From positions 2,046,001 to 2,110,000 of the forward strand of contig PYIU01000008.1 in assembly GCA_003415625.1 (NCBI GenBank): 64,000 bases of DNA, in the 5' to 3' direction. Every line of letters begins with the position of its first letter. The stretch's first letter is position 1. The translations under genes were made by a program, and so were the position numbers. This stretch comes from Aquanectria penicillioides (taxonomy: Eukaryota > Ascomycota > Sordariomycetes > Hypocreales > Nectriaceae). A model generated the notes under the pieces. That model worked only from the letters and a program-made list of their open reading frames with translations, searched no databases and was not told the DNA's origin. Positions 51,291-63,285 of this stretch are shown here, in pieces.

Positions 51291-53068
51291 TTATAGTTTA
51301 TTAAATTAAAGGCTATAGTAAAGTTTAGCTAAAGAAAAAATACTATTTTACTATAGGCCTATATTATATATTACTTTTATTATAATTATAAAAGTTAATT
51401 TTATAGACTTTTTAAGCCTATTTTTTATTTAGCTATTAAAAAGTATATTTAGGTTTTTACCTATTATAGCTATTTATTAAGCTATTATTAATTTTATGAC
51501 TTTATTAATAATACTAAAAAAGAAATAGGCCTTTACTTAAATACTATATACTTTTAAGCAATTATTGAATTTAATTTAAAGATAATAATAATAATTATAT
51601 AGTAAAAGTATTATAGAAAATATTTAAATATAATACTTATATTAATAATAATAGTAAAGGCCTTAAGAAAAGGCCTATTATATACTTTAAGGAAGCTAGT
51701 TAAATATTTATTGCTATTAATAGCTTTTTATAATTAAATTTTAAAAGGTAAATGCATTAATTTATAGAATTTAATGCAATTTTATAATAAATCCTTTATA
51801 TTCTATAGTATTTAATTAATAACTATTAATTATACTATAAAGTTAATAATAATAAGTTTAATATTTTAATTATTTACTTAAAATTTTAAAAAAAAGTATT
51901 TTATTAAAATAGCTACTTTTTTAATATAGCTTATAGCTAAAAAGTTAAACTTAAGGCAATTAAAAAAGGAAATTGCAATAAAGCTAAAGCAGTTTTACTT
52001 TAAAGCTAAGCTTATTTTTTTAAATTCTATAGTTTCTTTTAGCTATTAATATTTTTCTTTATTTTTATATTTAATAAAGTATTGCATTAAGCTATATACT
52101 TAGCCCTAACTATATATACTTTTTATTTATTACTTACTTTTTATAGCTTTAGCCAATTAATTAATAAGCTATTATATTATATATACCTTTAAGTACACTT
52201 AAGTTAATAAGTAGCTTCTATAATAGATTAATTCTATTAATTATTATAGCTAGGCTTAAGCTACTTTTGAATTAAAGTTATATATTAAGTAATTTAATAT
52301 AATCCTTAAATAAACTATTTAACTGCCTATTTTAATTATTATATAAATATAATCTTACTTAAAGTTTAATAAAAAGTAACTTAAGCTTTAAGCTTAGCCT
52401 TTTTAAGATTTATTATATATTAATTAAATATAAAAAGCTAAAGATCTATTATTAAGGATAGTAATATATTTATAGTAAGGCTAATTTATATATATTATAG
52501 AATATAATTAAAGCTATTTAAATTATAATTAAGGCTTAAATAAATAGTATTATTATTTATTAAAGCTTAAGTTAAATTTAAAGTGCTATTTTTAGTATTA
52601 TTTACTTTTTATATTATTGCTTTATAAAGTATTATTAAGGCTATATTTAATTATTATATTTCTATTAAAAAGATTAAGTTATATAAAGTAATTTTACTAT
52701 AATAATTGTATATTAAATAATATAAATTAAATTTATTAATTATAATTATTTTAAAGGCTAATATAAAGTAAGCTAAACTTTATATTGCTTTTAAATCTCT
52801 TTTATTTTTTAATAGATTATATATTATAATTATTTTTATATAATAATATTTAAAATTAATATTAATTTAATTTTCCTTTATTTAATAGATTTAAATTTTT
52901 AATCTATATTATTTATATATATAAAAAGCTATATAGCTTAAATAGTAAATTATAGTATAATTTAATTTTTTAAAGTTTATTAAAATATTAATTCTTTAAT
53001 TTTTAATTAATTTTAAAAGCACTATTATATTATATTAATTATAAATATATAGTATTTAATAGATTAAT
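51291..53068 (-). mobile_element. LINE fragment 6, left part
   Basis: A minus-strand LINE running from just upstream of the RT active site towards the 5' end through the RT and endonuclease (GDFN block near 52,720-52,745). The 3' half is missing on the left. It is interrupted at 53,068 by the complete Gypsy element, and the same LINE continues at 63,286. Confidence 0.8.
53064..53068. repeat. 5-bp target duplication TTAAT, left
   Basis: TTAAT immediately before the 5' LTR is repeated at 63,286-63,290 after the 3' LTR. The uninterrupted LINE has AGATTAATTTAA at this place. Confidence 0.9.
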
Positions 53069-53379
53069 TATTATATATATAAATTATATAATAGATAGTA
53101 CTCTTAAATAATTAGCCTTTATATCTCTTAAGTAAAGGTTAATAATCTATAAATAGATTTATACTTTAGGACCTATTATTATAATAGTCTTAAGATATAA
53201 ATTAAATAAAGTTTAATATATAATTAATTATTATTTATAGCTAAACTATTAATTCTAATATAACTATAGAGCTTATATATATATCTTTTAATATAACTAT
53301 AAAATAAATAGTATAATAGTTTTATTATTAAGACTATTACTTTTAATATTATTTATAATAAAATAAATAAACTATAATA
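53069..53379 (+). repeat. 5' LTR of the complete Gypsy element
   Basis: 311 bp, starting TATTATATATATA and ending CTATAATA. With RIP undone this is TGTTATA...TATAACA, the usual TG...CA ends with a short inverted repeat. It matches the LTR at 62,975-63,285 in length and over its whole course. Confidence 0.9.
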
Positions 53380-56300
53380 AATAGTAATAATTGCTTCTTT
53401 TTATTATATAGCTATAGTTTTTATTAATTATTTAAAAGTTAATAATTTATAAAAGAATAATAGAAATATTAATAAAACTATTAAAATTAATAGTAAAAGC
53501 TAAATAAATAAAATTAATTAATTTAAAAAGAAATTCTTTCTTTTTTAAAATTAAACTATAATTAATAAGCTATAATTAATAGATCTAGCTATAATTTAAA
53601 GGTTTTAGACCTTCTTACTATAAAATCTAATTTATACTATAAAAGAAGTTACTTTAATAGATTCTTTTATTTTTAATAAATTAAAGGATCTATTCTATTA
53701 AATATATAATAATAATAGTAAACTATAAAATATTAATTAGCCTTAAAAAAAAGCTTTTTCTATTTATTAACATATTATTAATTAATATATAATTATATTT
53801 ACTTAAAAAATAATTAAAAGCATTATTTTAAATACTAAAATAATAGAATTAATACTAAAAGAGCGCTTAAAGGTATAATACTTAAGCTCCTTAAAGGACT
53901 TTAACTGTAATTAAGAATCTATAGCTAATTAAAAAAGATTTACTAAAAAAAAGGCAATAATCTTTAATACCTTTAATTAAAGACTTTTAATAGAAAAAGG
54001 GAAAGAATTAATAAATAATTTACTATTTTTATAAAGACTACTATAAGATCTATTTTAATAAAGGAAAGGGGATTTAATAGACCCTAAAGAATTAAAGGGT
54101 TTATTAAGTAAAGGCTAAATATTAACCTTAATTTTATTAAACTTAATGCTAATAGAAATAAATTCTATTAATAGCTAAAAAACCTTTAATTTAAAGGAAT
54201 TATTAAAATCTTTTAATACTATTAAATAAAGTATAAAACTTAACCCTTTAGTAGCAATAATGCAAGCAATTTACTAATAATTAAAAAAAGTAAAACTATT
54301 AAATTAAGCACTATTTATAGAAAAAGTTATTATTACTTTAATAAATTTTATATTTTAGGCTTAAGTTTAGCCACTAAAGGCAAGCACTTTAGCAATAGTT
54401 TAAAATTACTATATTAGGCCTTTAGTTTTATTTATTAAAAAGCCTTTATTAATTAAATAGAATTAAAAATTAAAGATCTATAATTAAAGCTAGCTTTATA
54501 ATTTATAGTACTTAAAGCATAAAAATAAAGATATATTAAGCTATATAAATAGTTTTTTATATTAACTACCTTTAGGATTAATAATATTAAAACTACTTTA
54601 ATAAAATATAAAAGCGCTTAATTAAGCACTAACTTTTATATTAAAATCTTATAAAAATAATATTTAACTTTAAGATATAGGCCTCTTTTAGCTTAATATA
54701 AAAAAGGGAATATTAATAATAAAAGTATATTTTATAATAGAAAATAAATTATTTTTAATAATATTAAACTATAAATTAATGCACTTAAATCTCACTAAAT
54801 AAATGCCAATTTTAACACTTAAAAATATATTTATATAAATCTATAAAGTTTATTCTATAGATTTATACTTACTTAATATTACTATTAATTAAACTAAAAT
54901 AAAAAAAAAGAGCTATAAAAATAATTAATTAATATACTATATATATATCTCTATAAAGAATTTAAAATAAAGCTAAATAATATAATAAAGTAGCTAAAAT
55001 TAATTAAATATATTAAAATTAATATTATAAAAGATATTTTTATATAAGCATTTACTATAAAAGTCTTTATAAAAAAGTAGGCTTTTAGCTATATAGCTAA
55101 TATTTAGCTTCTTTTTATAGTCTATATAAGGCTAAATCTAAAGCTAAAAGTGCTTTATTTAGCACTAATAGTATAAAATATAAGATCCTTATTTTTAAGG
55201 GCAATTAATAAAAAGCAATATTAGCTTAAAGATAAGCTTTAAGCTATACCTTAAGGGATTAATAGATCTAATATAAAGAAGGCATTTATTGCTAATAAAA
55301 GCAATAAATCTAATAATACAATTAAAAATAAAAAAGTGCATTAAGAATATTAAAGTAAGGGAAACTATTTTAATAGATAGTATTAAACTATATCTTTAAA
55401 GCACTTTAATAATTAAAAAACTTAATATAGGAACTTAACCCTAAAGAAGCCTAAAATAAATTAATAGAAGATAAAACCTTAATAGAATAATTAATTGTAT
55501 AAATAATAAAGAAATAATAATTATAATATATATATATTTATTTAAAAGTAAAATAATAGGAATTAATTGCTTTTATAAAGATTTAATTAATATTAATATT
55601 AAAAGGGAGCTTTAAATAGTAAAGCTAATCTTTTAAAAGTTTAGCTATATTATAATAATAAAGAATTTTATTAAAAATATTAAGAATTATTAAATAGTAA
55701 ATATATATTAATAAAAAAAGAAATAATTTTAATAAATTATTAAAAGGTTTTTTTATTAAAAAGAATATAAATAATTTAGCTTTTATAAAAGTCTATTATA
55801 TAAATAAAAAAAGAATAAAAAATATAAACTTTATATTAAAAATAGGCTAAATTATTAAAGCTATAAATAGGCCTAATTTTTATTAATATTTAAAAAAAAA
55901 AGTAAATACTTACTTTAAGCTATTAATTAAATTTAATAATAAAGGCAATTTCTATAATATTTATATTAATATTAAAACTTTAATAATTTTAATTAATAAA
56001 GAATAATTAAAAGCCTATATAATAAAAGTAATATAAAAGCAATAAGCCCTAAAGAGAGTAAATAAAATTAGCACTAATATAAAAATCCTAAAATTAACTA
56101 CCTTTAACTTTTATATATTTAAAATTGCTAAAAATAAAGAAGTATTTATATATTTTATAGTAACTATAAATATTATAAAATAATTAAAATTTAAAATATT
56201 AATAGAAATAAACTTTTTATTTAAATATAAAGCTAAAATTAATTTTATTAACTTTAGTATTATATTTTGCTTAGCCTATAATATAATCTTTAAGGCAAAA

Positions 56301-56950
56301 GTATTTTAAAGATATTAAAAGAACTTTATTAAAGCAATAATTAATATAAATATAATAGTAATTGCACTAAAGGAGATTGCTTTTATTTAAGCTAATTAAA
56401 AGGATCTTTTTAACTTTAAAGATACTTAAGGAAATCTAAAGGTCTATTATTTTTAATTTTTTTATAGTGCTATTTTTAATACTATAGTAAATAAAACTAC
56501 TTTAAGATTAGTTTAAATTTATAATACTAATAATAAAAAGCTAATTATAAAATAGCAATAATAAATAAAATAAATTGCTAATTATAATAAAAAGAAGAAA
56601 GCTAATTATATTAAAATAGATAAAAGTATTTTTAGCCTATAAAGAAAGGAATTTAACTCTATAAAAGGATTTTTAGCTACTATAAAAAGGAATAATTTAT
56701 TAAAAGAAAATAAAGGATTCAATCTATTTAAGGTTAATGCTAGCACTTTAAGCTATAGAATTTTTAAACCTAAAGATATCTTTAATATTAAAAATAAATA
56801 TAAAGTATATATAGCCTATTTAAATTAAATAGCAATAAAAAGGATTTATAATATAATAAATAGATATAATATTTATAAAAATAAAGGGATTATCTCTATA
56901 CTTAAGGAAATAAAGATATAAATAAACCTAATAAAAAGATAGTAAAACTA
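53380..56950 (+). pseudogene. Gypsy gag/protease region, RIP-degraded
   Basis: This stretch lies between the 5' LTR and the RT, where gag, the zinc knuckle and protease belong. Plus-strand frames read through RIP-type stops over long distances. I could not find a convincing CCHC knuckle or a D-T/S-G protease triad, so the assignment is by position only. A primer-binding site next to the LTR could not be identified because the sequence is mutated. Confidence 0.5.
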
Positions 56951-56999
56951 AAAATATATAGTTAGAAAATATTTATTAGGCACTAAAGACTATACCTTA

Positions 57000-57750
57000 T
57001 TAAATAAAAAATATAATAAGCTATAAGCAAAAAGTAAAATAGAACTAATAGATTAACTAGCCTTAATAGTATACTTTACTTTTATTATTTAAAGGGTAGT
57101 AAATAATAAAAAGAAAAAGAGAGTTATAATTAATTTATAATTGCTTAACTAACTAGCTATACCTAATGCCTACTCTTTACTTAATTAATTTAATATTATA
57201 GCTAATATAAAGGGCAAAAAATTTTACTTTATAATAGATAAATTAAAGTTTTTTTACTAGCTATCTATTTTAAGTGCCTATAGAAACTATATAGTTATTA
57301 TATTTAATAGAGGACTTAAGGTTTTTAATATTATATTAATAAAATTTAAAAATGCATTAGCATTTATATAAAGGTTTATAAATTAACTTTTTAAAGAATA
57401 TAAATACTTTATATAAGCCTATATTAATAATATAATTATCTTTTTTAATACTTTAAATAACTATTTAAAGCATTTAAAAATTATCTTAAGGTTAATATAA
57501 AATAATAGGCTATAAATTGCAATAAAAAATCCTTCTTTAAATATTCTATAGTATAGCTATTAGGTTTTATTATTAATAATAAAGGAATCTATAAAATAAG
57601 CAATAAATTAAAGGCATTTATAAAAATAATCTTTCTAAAGAATCTATTAGCACTTAAAACCTTTATTAAAATAGTAGAATATTTATAGTAAGGGATTTTA
57701 TAGTATAATATTTAAATCTAACCTTTATAAATATAAAAAATAGCAATATT
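57000..57750 (+). pseudogene. Gypsy reverse transcriptase, RIP-degraded
   Basis: One frame gives the Ty3/Gypsy RT blocks in order: KGKKFYFIID with the first catalytic Asp still GAT at 57,237-57,239, a NRGL block near 57,310, NAPAFMQRF (de-RIPed) from 57,351, and the active site at 57,417-57,440, written A-Y-I-N-N-I-I-I-F where the two Asn codons (57,426-57,431) replace the Asp pair of YIDD. HLKHL follows, as usual in this family. The enzyme copies the element's RNA into DNA. The active-site changes and stops make it inactive. RNase H should follow. Confidence 0.85.
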
Positions 57751-60050
57751 GCAGTAAGCTAAAGAGCAATAATTAATTTCAATTAGGCTATTAAAATTGG
57801 CTTAAAGAAAGAAAGTAATAACCTAAATGTTTAAACTAATAGAAAAAGAATTAAAAGCATTTTAAAACCTAAAAACCTTCTTAAGAATGCAATTCCTTCT
57901 CTATTATTATAATTTAGTAAAGCCTTTATTTTTTAAGCTAAATATATATAAGAATGGATTTAAATTATATATCTTTTAGCTCTATAGAAACTAAAATAGA
58001 ATTAGCATTTTAAGTAAAAATATTCTAGCTATATAATTAAAACTAATACTATTTTTTTTAAGATTAACCTTTTTAATAGAATAAAGCTATAGTTCTATTA
58101 AGGCAGAAATAGCAGTAATTACTTAAGCTATTAAAAAGCTATAGAAAATAGTTTAATTTAATTACAATTTAATTAATATTATAATAGACTATATTACTAT
58201 AAAAAGGATTATAATACATACTTCCCTTAATATAATAGACTTTAATAAAGCTAACCTAAAGCTTATTAAGATCTTTAATTATCTTTTTAAATTTAACCTA
58301 AAAATATTTTATATTTCTAAAACCTTTAATATAATTTTAAATACTCTTTTAAGGCTATTAATAAAGGAACTATTCTATTAATAAGCTATAAATAGCTATT
58401 TTAATAAGCTAAATGCTAAAGCCAATATAGTAAAAGCTAATATAATTAAAATTGCAATATTATTTAAATTCTATAAGGAAATGCTTAAAGAATATAGTAA
58501 GGACTTAAAACTTAATAGAATCTATATTTATATCTAAAGGATTTAATAGAATAATGCTTAAAACCTATAAAAAAAGTAATATATAAATCTATTTTATTTA
58601 TAAAAGCTAATAAAAAATAGATTGCTTTATTATATAGATTATAAAGGGTAAAAGAGACTTTATATTTTTAAGCTAATAATTAAAACTATTTTTATAACTA
58701 TTTATAATAACTTATAGTATATTAAAATCTTTAAGATTTTATATAAATTAAGCTATATTTATTTCTATAGAATAAGCAAAATAGTAAAGAAGTTTATTAT
58801 ATATTACTTAATATATAAAGAGAATTTAATAAATAGAAGACTACTAATAGGCAAATTAAAGTTAATTTCTATAGTTCTATAATTATTTTATACTATTGCA
58901 TTAAACTTTATAACTAACTTTTCTAAAGTTATATTTATAGATATAGTATAAGCAATTTTAAACTATAATAAACTAGATTAGCTATATTTAATAAATTATT
59001 TATTTTTAAAAAAAACTATTTTTATATTAAAGCATTTAATATATACTATATAAAACTAAATATTTATTTTATTAAAGGTATTACTTTTATATAATTAAGA
59101 AATATCTATATATATTTTTAGCAATTAAAACCTAAAGTTTATAAGCAATATATAGAGAGCTATATTAGCCTTTTTTAATATAAAAGTCTTTATATTTACT
59201 ATATATTACTTTTAAATTAATAGTATATTTAAAAGAAAGAATTAAATAATAAAATTATAATATAGTATTATATTACTATAAAGCTAAATATACTTTAAAT
59301 ATAGGCGCTTTTAGCAATTTAATATAACCTAAATAATATAATTGCTTTAGCTATAAATTGCTTGCTAAATAAACTACTATATAGTTTTAAACTAAAAATA
59401 ATTATTAAATTTACTACTAAAAGTAAGGTTATTAATTAAAAAGCTAATAAAATTGCATTAAAGATTCTATATAAATTATATTTATAAAAAGTATAATTTT
59501 TAATAGATATAATAGCTATACTATTAAAGATTTAATATAATTAATATTATTAATTAATTAAAATTAATAAAAAAGATATTATTTACTTATAGCTATATAA
59601 AGAATACTATTTACTAAAGAAACTAAAGTGCAAATAGTCTTTTACTAAAGCTAGACTCTATAAGGTAATCTATAAAATTTATAGTTAAGCTATTAAATTT
59701 AACTTTCTTTTATATTAGTAAATGCATTTAATAGTCTTTATTGCCTAAATATAGAAACTAAAGTAAGGGAATAACCCTTTTAATTATATATTGCTATTAT
59801 TATTAGCTATTAAAATTAATAGAAATAAAGCAATAAGCTAATAGAAAGTAAATAGAATTATTTAATAAAAGATTTAATAATATAAATAAAGGCTAATATA
59901 TTACTTTTTATTATAATAGAAAGAATATATTACTAAAAATAATAAATAAATAAATAAAATTAAATTAAAAGAAAATGCTTTTAATTTTACTAATAAATAC
60001 TTAACTGCTAACTTTATACTATAGAAAAAGGAATATAAAAAAAAAAATTA
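57750..60050 (+). pseudogene. Gypsy RNase H, integrase and probable chromodomain, RIP-degraded
   Basis: At 58,890-58,925 a block reads I-A-L-N-F-I-T-N-F, which de-RIPs to the integrase-core motif (ALDFITDFP). At 59,356-59,400 an N-K-L-L-Y-S-F-K-like block matches the end of the core (ELLYGF). At 59,722-59,760 the frame reads MH-L-IV-F-IAQ, equivalent to the MHPVVSIAQL motif that precedes the chromodomain of fungal Gypsy elements. A degraded chromodomain-like stretch is at about 59,870-60,030. The core and C-terminal blocks are in different frames, so at least one indel lies between them. RNase H near 57,800-58,400 is assigned by position. Confidence 0.7.
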
Positions 60051-60289
60051 AAAATTACTATAAAGTATAGTAAATTTAATATTTAAATAGCTAAAAGCTA
60101 CTTATTAACTCTTATTATTATAAGAAAATTCTTTTTTATATATTTACTATTTAATTTAAAAGGATTTAATATAAAGGTAATTAAATTCTATAAAAAAGGG
60201 AATATTTAAAATAAATTAATAGTAATTTATAATTAGCTTACTTAATATATAATTAAAGTAATTAAATAAAGTAAATAATTAAATGCCTA

Positions 60290-60715
60290 TATAGTATAAA
60301 GGCAATTGCTATAGTTTAGTATACCTTTTTTAACTTCTTTAACTTTATATAACCTTTATTTTCTATTTCTATATATAGCCCTATATTTTATTAATTTTAA
60401 TAGTATAAGTGCTAAAATCTATTGCCTATTAAACTTTTTAGCTTTTCTTTTTTATTTTATATAAATATTTAATTGCTATAGGAACTATTATCTATACTAT
60501 TAGATTTAGTATCTTTATTATTAGTTTTAGCCCCTTTACTATTAATTTTTATACTTTTCTTTATCTTTTTTTATAAATATTTATATAATAGTTAGCCTAA
60601 TGCTTACTATATTAAATTTAATACCCTTATTGCTAATTTTAGCTTCTTTTCTATTAATTTTAATATCCCTTTATAGCTTAAGCCCCTTTAGCTTTAAACC
60701 TTTTACTATTAGCTA
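60290..60715 (-). pseudogene. Candidate antisense ORF in Gypsy element, Lys/Ser/Asn-rich
   Basis: The plus strand turns pyrimidine-rich here, unlike the rest of the element. On the minus strand one frame of about 140 codons reads with only TAA/TAG stops. It contains KKIKKSIKINSKGAKTNN and a Ser/Asn/Asp-rich stretch (60,480-60,560). It lies between the end of pol and the plus-strand extra ORF, so the two extra frames would be transcribed divergently. The function is unknown. In Gypsy copy 1 this part is not preserved, so comparison is not possible within the window. Confidence 0.35.
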
Positions 60716-61009
60716 ATAGTAATATAAAACTTACTATTATATATTAGTAAATTAAATAGTAAAATAATATATATAAAGCTTATTTTATTAAAAAGAAGTA
60801 TAAATCTATTAATTAATTTATTAAAAACTATATTAATTAATCTTTCTTTAATAAATATAGAGTCTTTTATAATAATATTTTATTTAAACTTTTAAATAGG
60901 CATTAAATATTATTTAATAGATATAATAGGCTTATTAATACTTATAATAATAGTAATAATAAATCTAATATTAATATTAATAATTTTAATACTATAATAT
61001 AATTGATTA

Positions 61010-62660
61010 TAGTATTTTTAGTAAAAGATAATAATTTAATAGAATCTATTTATAACTTTACTATTAATTATAACTATATTAATAATAATATTAGCCTTTT
61101 TAATAAAGATTTAAATATTAATATATAATAACTTTAAAATAATATAAATGCATTAATATAAATAAAAAAAAAGGGAATTTAAATTAAAATTAAAAGTTTT
61201 TATCTTTAAATAATAAAATAAAGAATAAAAATAAAAAAAATAATAAAAAGATTATAATAATTAATAGAAAATATATTAAATATAGTAAAAAAAGTATTAA
61301 TAAAAAGACCTTAAAAGAAAAGACTTTTATTTAATATAGCAAAAGGGATTTAAATGCTTAAAATATAAATTAAAATCTTATTGCTTTAATTACTAGCTCT
61401 TATAAAGGATTTAAATAGAAAATAAACATTTCTATAAATAAGGGTTTAGCCTACTATAAATACAATAAATTAATAAAGGTAATAGGGTTAAAGGATAATA
61501 GAATTAATACTAAAGGCACTATAACTTATAGTAATTACTATCTTTTAAATAAATTAATTAATAGACTAAAAAGCTAAAGGTAAAATAATATATTTATTTA
61601 CCTTATTTATAACTTTTAGCTTTATAGCCTAAAGAGTACTTTTAGTAGTAAACCTAATAAATTTTACTTTTTAATAGATCTTTTTATTAAATATAAAGAA
61701 GTTATTAATTAGTATTATAATTAAATTAATAAAAAAACTAGCATTAAGTTTAAGCCTTTTAAAGTAAAATTTAGCTTTATTTAATATATTAAAATTATTA
61801 CTATAAATGCCTTTACTTTTTATTAAAATAGTAAATATAATAAGTTTTAAAGAAACTATTAGCATTTTATAGCTAAGCTACTTAAAAAGAAAAAGGCAAT
61901 AGCTATAGTTTTTATTAATCCTTATAGTACAATTAATACTTTAGCTATTAGATACTTTATTACTATAAAGTATAGTTATTTAATAGATATTAATATATTA
62001 AATTAATATAATTATTTTATTAAAAATAATTTATTTATTATAAAAGCTATTATAGCTAATATAGCTATTAATGTCTATTAAGCTATAATTAAAATTAAAA
62101 CTTTAAAGAATAAAGTTATTTAACTTAAAAAGTAGCTTAAAGCTAATATTAAATTTATTAATATTAAATTCTATAAAATTATTAATAAAATTAAAAAATA
62201 AGCTATTAATATCTTTACTTTTAATAATTTAATTATTTATTTTAATACTATTAATAATAGCTAAAATAATAAAATTAAAGAATTAATAGTTTAAATAGTA
62301 AAAGTAAAGAAATTTAAATTAATAGCTTTTTTAATAGCTAATAAAGCTAAGCTAATTAAAACTATTATAGCTTAAATTAAATTTAAACTCTCTTAAAGTA
62401 AATTAATTAAAGGCAATTAACTATTTTATATACTTACTTTTAGCCTATTAAAATAAGCGCCTTTATTAATACTTTAGGTAGATAATATAGTATATTAATA
62501 TATAAATTTATAGCCTATTAATAACTTTCTTTTAGGAAAAAAGTAATTTAATAAAGCTATAGCAGCTAGCTCCTTTAAGCGCTATAAGCCTAATAGTATA
62601 ATAAAGGAATTAATAGCTAGGCCATTAAAGTTAGCTTTTAATAAAAAGGGATTTTTTTTT
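61010..62660 (+). pseudogene. Extra ORF of the Gypsy element, copy 2 (unknown product)
   Basis: About 540 codons on the plus strand downstream of integrase, shared with copy 1 (29,847-31,485). Both copies read in one frame through RIP-type stops. The middle has many Tyr, Asn and Lys residues and several helices. A likely coiled coil lies at about 62,090-62,160. A Gln/Ser/Asn-rich part and a conserved GAFINTLG-like block (62,458-62,480) follow. I recognise no domain. It is not an ordinary gag, since gag belongs at the other end. Possibly an accessory or captured gene. A 64-codon minus-strand open frame at 61,671-61,865 is only its antisense shadow. Confidence 0.4.
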
Positions 62661-62962
62661 ACTATTATTAATATTAATAATTTATTTAATTAATTATATT
62701 TTTAATACTTTATATATTAATACTAATAGCTATTAAATTAACTAGATTTTATTAAAATTATATAAAATTAAAAGAAAATAATAAAGAAATTTATAAATTT
62801 ATATAAAAATTTAAAAACTTTATTAAAAATTTAAGAACTAATAGCTAAACCCTATAGTTATATAAAATAAATAAAAATAATTAATAAATAAAGTAAATAT
62901 AAAGTAAATATTAAGGATTTAACTTTAGTTTTTACTGTTATAAATAGTAATCTTTCTTTTAA

Positions 62963-62974
62963 TTTAAAGGCATT
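62963..62974 (+). other. Polypurine-like tract before the 3' LTR
   Basis: TTAAAGGCATTT sits directly upstream of the LTR; copy 1 has TTAAGGGCATTT at the same place. The purine run AAAGG/AAGGG is where plus-strand priming would be expected. Confidence 0.5.
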
Positions 62975-63285
62975 TATTATATATATAGATTATATAATAA
63001 ATAGTACTTTTAAATAGTTAGCCTTTATATCTCTTAAATAAAGGTTAATAATCTATAAATATATTTATACTTTAGGACCTATTATTATAGTAGTCTTAAG
63101 ATATAAGTTAAGTAAAGTTTAATATATAATTAATTATTACTTATAGTTAAGCTATTAATTTTAATATAATTGTAAAGCCTATATATATGCCTTTTAGTAT
63201 AACTATAAGATAAATAGTATAATAGTTTTATTATTAAAACTATTACTTTTAATATTACTTATAATAGAATAAATAAATTATAATA
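62975..63285 (+). repeat. 3' LTR of the complete Gypsy element
   Basis: 311 bp, TATTATATATATAGA...AAATTATAATA. It is very similar to the LTR at 53,069 and to the split LTR at 38,427 plus 50,324. Differences are mostly C/T and G/A, as RIP gives. Followed by the TTAAT duplication. Confidence 0.9.

Larger units (their letters stand above)
53069..63285 (+). mobile_element. Complete Ty3/Gypsy LTR retrotransposon, 10.2 kb
   Basis: Two 311-bp LTRs and a 5-bp target duplication bound 10,217 bases. Internal order: LTR, gag region, pol with RT then integrase (the Gypsy order) and a probable chromodomain, an extra 2.7 kb with unknown frames, a polypurine-like tract, LTR. It is inserted in a minus-strand LINE fragment. 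It is RIPed, and the RT, integrase core and integrase C-terminus now lie in three different frames, so indels have also accumulated. At 10.2 kb it is longer than most fungal Gypsy elements because of the extra region. Confidence 0.9.

Noticed and set aside
55290..55360. Possible gag CCHC zinc knuckle in the Gypsy element
   Set aside because: A K-V-H-stop-E-Y pattern is suggestive, but the cysteine positions do not fit C-x2-C-x4-H-x4-C even after undoing RIP.
61671..61865. Open 64-codon minus-strand frame
   Set aside because: It is antisense to the extra plus-strand frame of the Gypsy element and is A/T-driven (Ile, Asn, Lys, Phe), with no support as a gene.
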